Made by a program: the position numbers and the translations under genes. A stretch of DNA of 7,382 nt from Chloroflexota bacterium (lineage in GTDB: Bacteria > Chloroflexota > Dehalococcoidia > SAR202 > UBA11138): contig JADFHV010000106.1 of NCBI GenBank assembly GCA_022566975.1, positions 1-7,382 of the forward strand, written 5' to 3'. This document shows positions 6,878-7,382 of the stretch, piece after piece. Below the pieces are notes generated by a model. That model was not told the DNA's origin. It searched no databases and worked only from the letters and a program-made list of their open reading frames with translations. Within the stretch, counting starts at the first letter, position 1; each line of letters starts with the position of its first letter.

Positions 6878-6897
6878 TCACAGCCCTGTGATATACT
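6878..6897 (+). promoter_or_regulatory. Extended -10 promoter with overlapping palindrome, upstream of the amidohydrolase
   Basis: TATACT (6892-6897) is preceded by TGA (6889-6891), making an extended -10 element that would tolerate the absence of a good -35. The perfect inverted repeat TCACAG-CC-CTGTGA (6878-6891) overlaps the TG extension and abuts the -10 hexamer. A protein bound there would be expected to block or modulate polymerase. The likely leader is about 47 bases to the ATG at 6951. Confidence 0.5.
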
Positions 6898-6940
6898 CCG
6901 CTGGCCGCCGCGCGAGCGGGCGACGGGACCGTCTATGACA

Positions 6941-6946
6941 AGGAGG
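6941..6946 (+). promoter_or_regulatory. Ribosome binding site of the amidohydrolase
   Basis: AGGAGG, within AAGGAGGAGCC, lies 4 bases before the ATG at 6951. It is the strongest ribosome binding site in the window and fixes the start codon. It also argues that the gene is translated despite its missing internal segment. Confidence 0.8.
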
Positions 6947-6950
6947 AGCC

Positions 6951-7382
6951 ATGTTTGACGTGGTTGTCGTCGGAGGTACCGTCGTCGACGGAACCGAGGC
7001 GCCGGCATTCCGCGCCGACGTCGGTATCAGCGGCGAGACCATAGAGGCCATCGGCGACCTGTCGAAGGCCGAGGCCCGCCGGGTAGTAGATGCTACCGGT
7101 CACGTGGTATCTCCGGTCTATCGTCGCTACATTGCCGGAATCCTCGGGGAGCCTCCCGAGGACCTGGACATGAGCAGCGTCGCCGCCTTCCGCGCTAACT
7201 ATCACAAGAAGGTGGCCATCAATACGGCCTACACCGTGGCCCACGGCGCGCTGCGCCTGGAGACCCTGGGTTTCCGAGATGTTCCCCTGGTAGGCGAACC
7301 GCTTGAGAAGGCCAAGCGGCTTGTCAGGGAGGGGATAGAGCAGGGGGCCGTCGGGTTCGCCACCGGCCTGTCATACCGCCCC
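6951..7382 (+). CDS. N-acyl-D-amino-acid deacylase-like amidohydrolase, 5' part, lacking the HxH segment
   Basis: The frame is open for 144 codons to the window edge with no stop. The N-terminus (DVVVVGGTVVDGTEAPAF, ADVGISGETIEAIGDL, RRVVDATGHVVSP) is the classic small beta domain of D-aminoacylase-type amidohydrolases, which remove acyl groups from N-acyl-D-amino acids or related amides. In the family 'VVSP' runs straight into GFIDMHxHxD, whose two histidines bind metal, and then a 'GVTTE' stretch. Here P55 is instead followed directly by VYRRYIAGILGEPPEDLD, which belongs in my memory roughly 70 residues further on. After this the match resumes (INTAYTVAHGALR, GIEQGAVGFATGLSYRP). The missing part leaves the frame intact, with the junction near 7115/7116. 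Without HxH the usual metal site cannot form, so the product is probably inactive as a hydrolase or has another role; an assembly error is also possible. Family assignment is strong; the deletion is judged from memory of the family. Confidence 0.85.
   Translation, partial: MFDVVVVGGTVVDGTEAPAFRADVGISGETIEAIGDLSKAEARRVVDATGHVVSPVYRRYIAGILGEPPEDLDMSSVAAFRANYHKKVAINTAYTVAHGALRLETLGFRDVPLVGEPLEKAKRLVREGIEQGAVGFATGLSYRP

Overview
The window looks like a stretch of chromosome from a GC-rich bacterium. The gene mix is a two-domain CaiB/BaiF CoA transferase, a large PMT-type membrane glycosyltransferase with PA14-like modules, a D-aminoacylase-type amidohydrolase and a VapBC pair. That mix fits uncultured Chloroflexota of the Dehalococcoidia/SAR202 kind, but this is inferred from gene content and protein style; no phylogenetic marker gene is present. 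I see no rRNA, tRNA, CRISPR array or insertion sequence.

Layout: (1) 1-288 (+) is the 3' end of a gene whose product resembles the LETM1-like domain and appears to stop short. (2) 365-2737 (+) encodes a 790-residue tandem class III CoA transferase with a strong ribosome binding site and a possible promoter just upstream. (3) 2850-5687 (+) encodes a 945-residue polytopic glycosyltransferase with two PA14-like modules at its C-terminus. (4) Converging on it from the minus strand are vapC (5707-6102) and vapB (6099-6347), overlapping by 4 bases, with a TATAAT box inside a small inverted repeat upstream. (5) 6407-6790 (-) is a small single-domain cupin. (6) A 160-base divergent intergenic region holds a minus-strand promoter for the cupin and a plus-strand extended -10 box with an overlapping palindrome. 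(7) 6951-7382 (+) is the 5' part of an N-acyl-D-amino-acid deacylase-like gene that runs off the window. It has an ideal ribosome binding site but appears to lack, in frame, the segment carrying the metal-binding HxH motif.

The genes do not form one obvious pathway. The first three run in the same direction and may be partly co-transcribed, although 112 bases separate the CoA transferase from the glycosyltransferase. The cupin and vapBC run in the same direction on the minus strand, each with its own promoter candidate. I found no convincing new multi-gene system. The most unusual items are the internally deleted amidohydrolase, the glycosyltransferase-PA14 fusion, and the operator-like palindromes placed on promoters.
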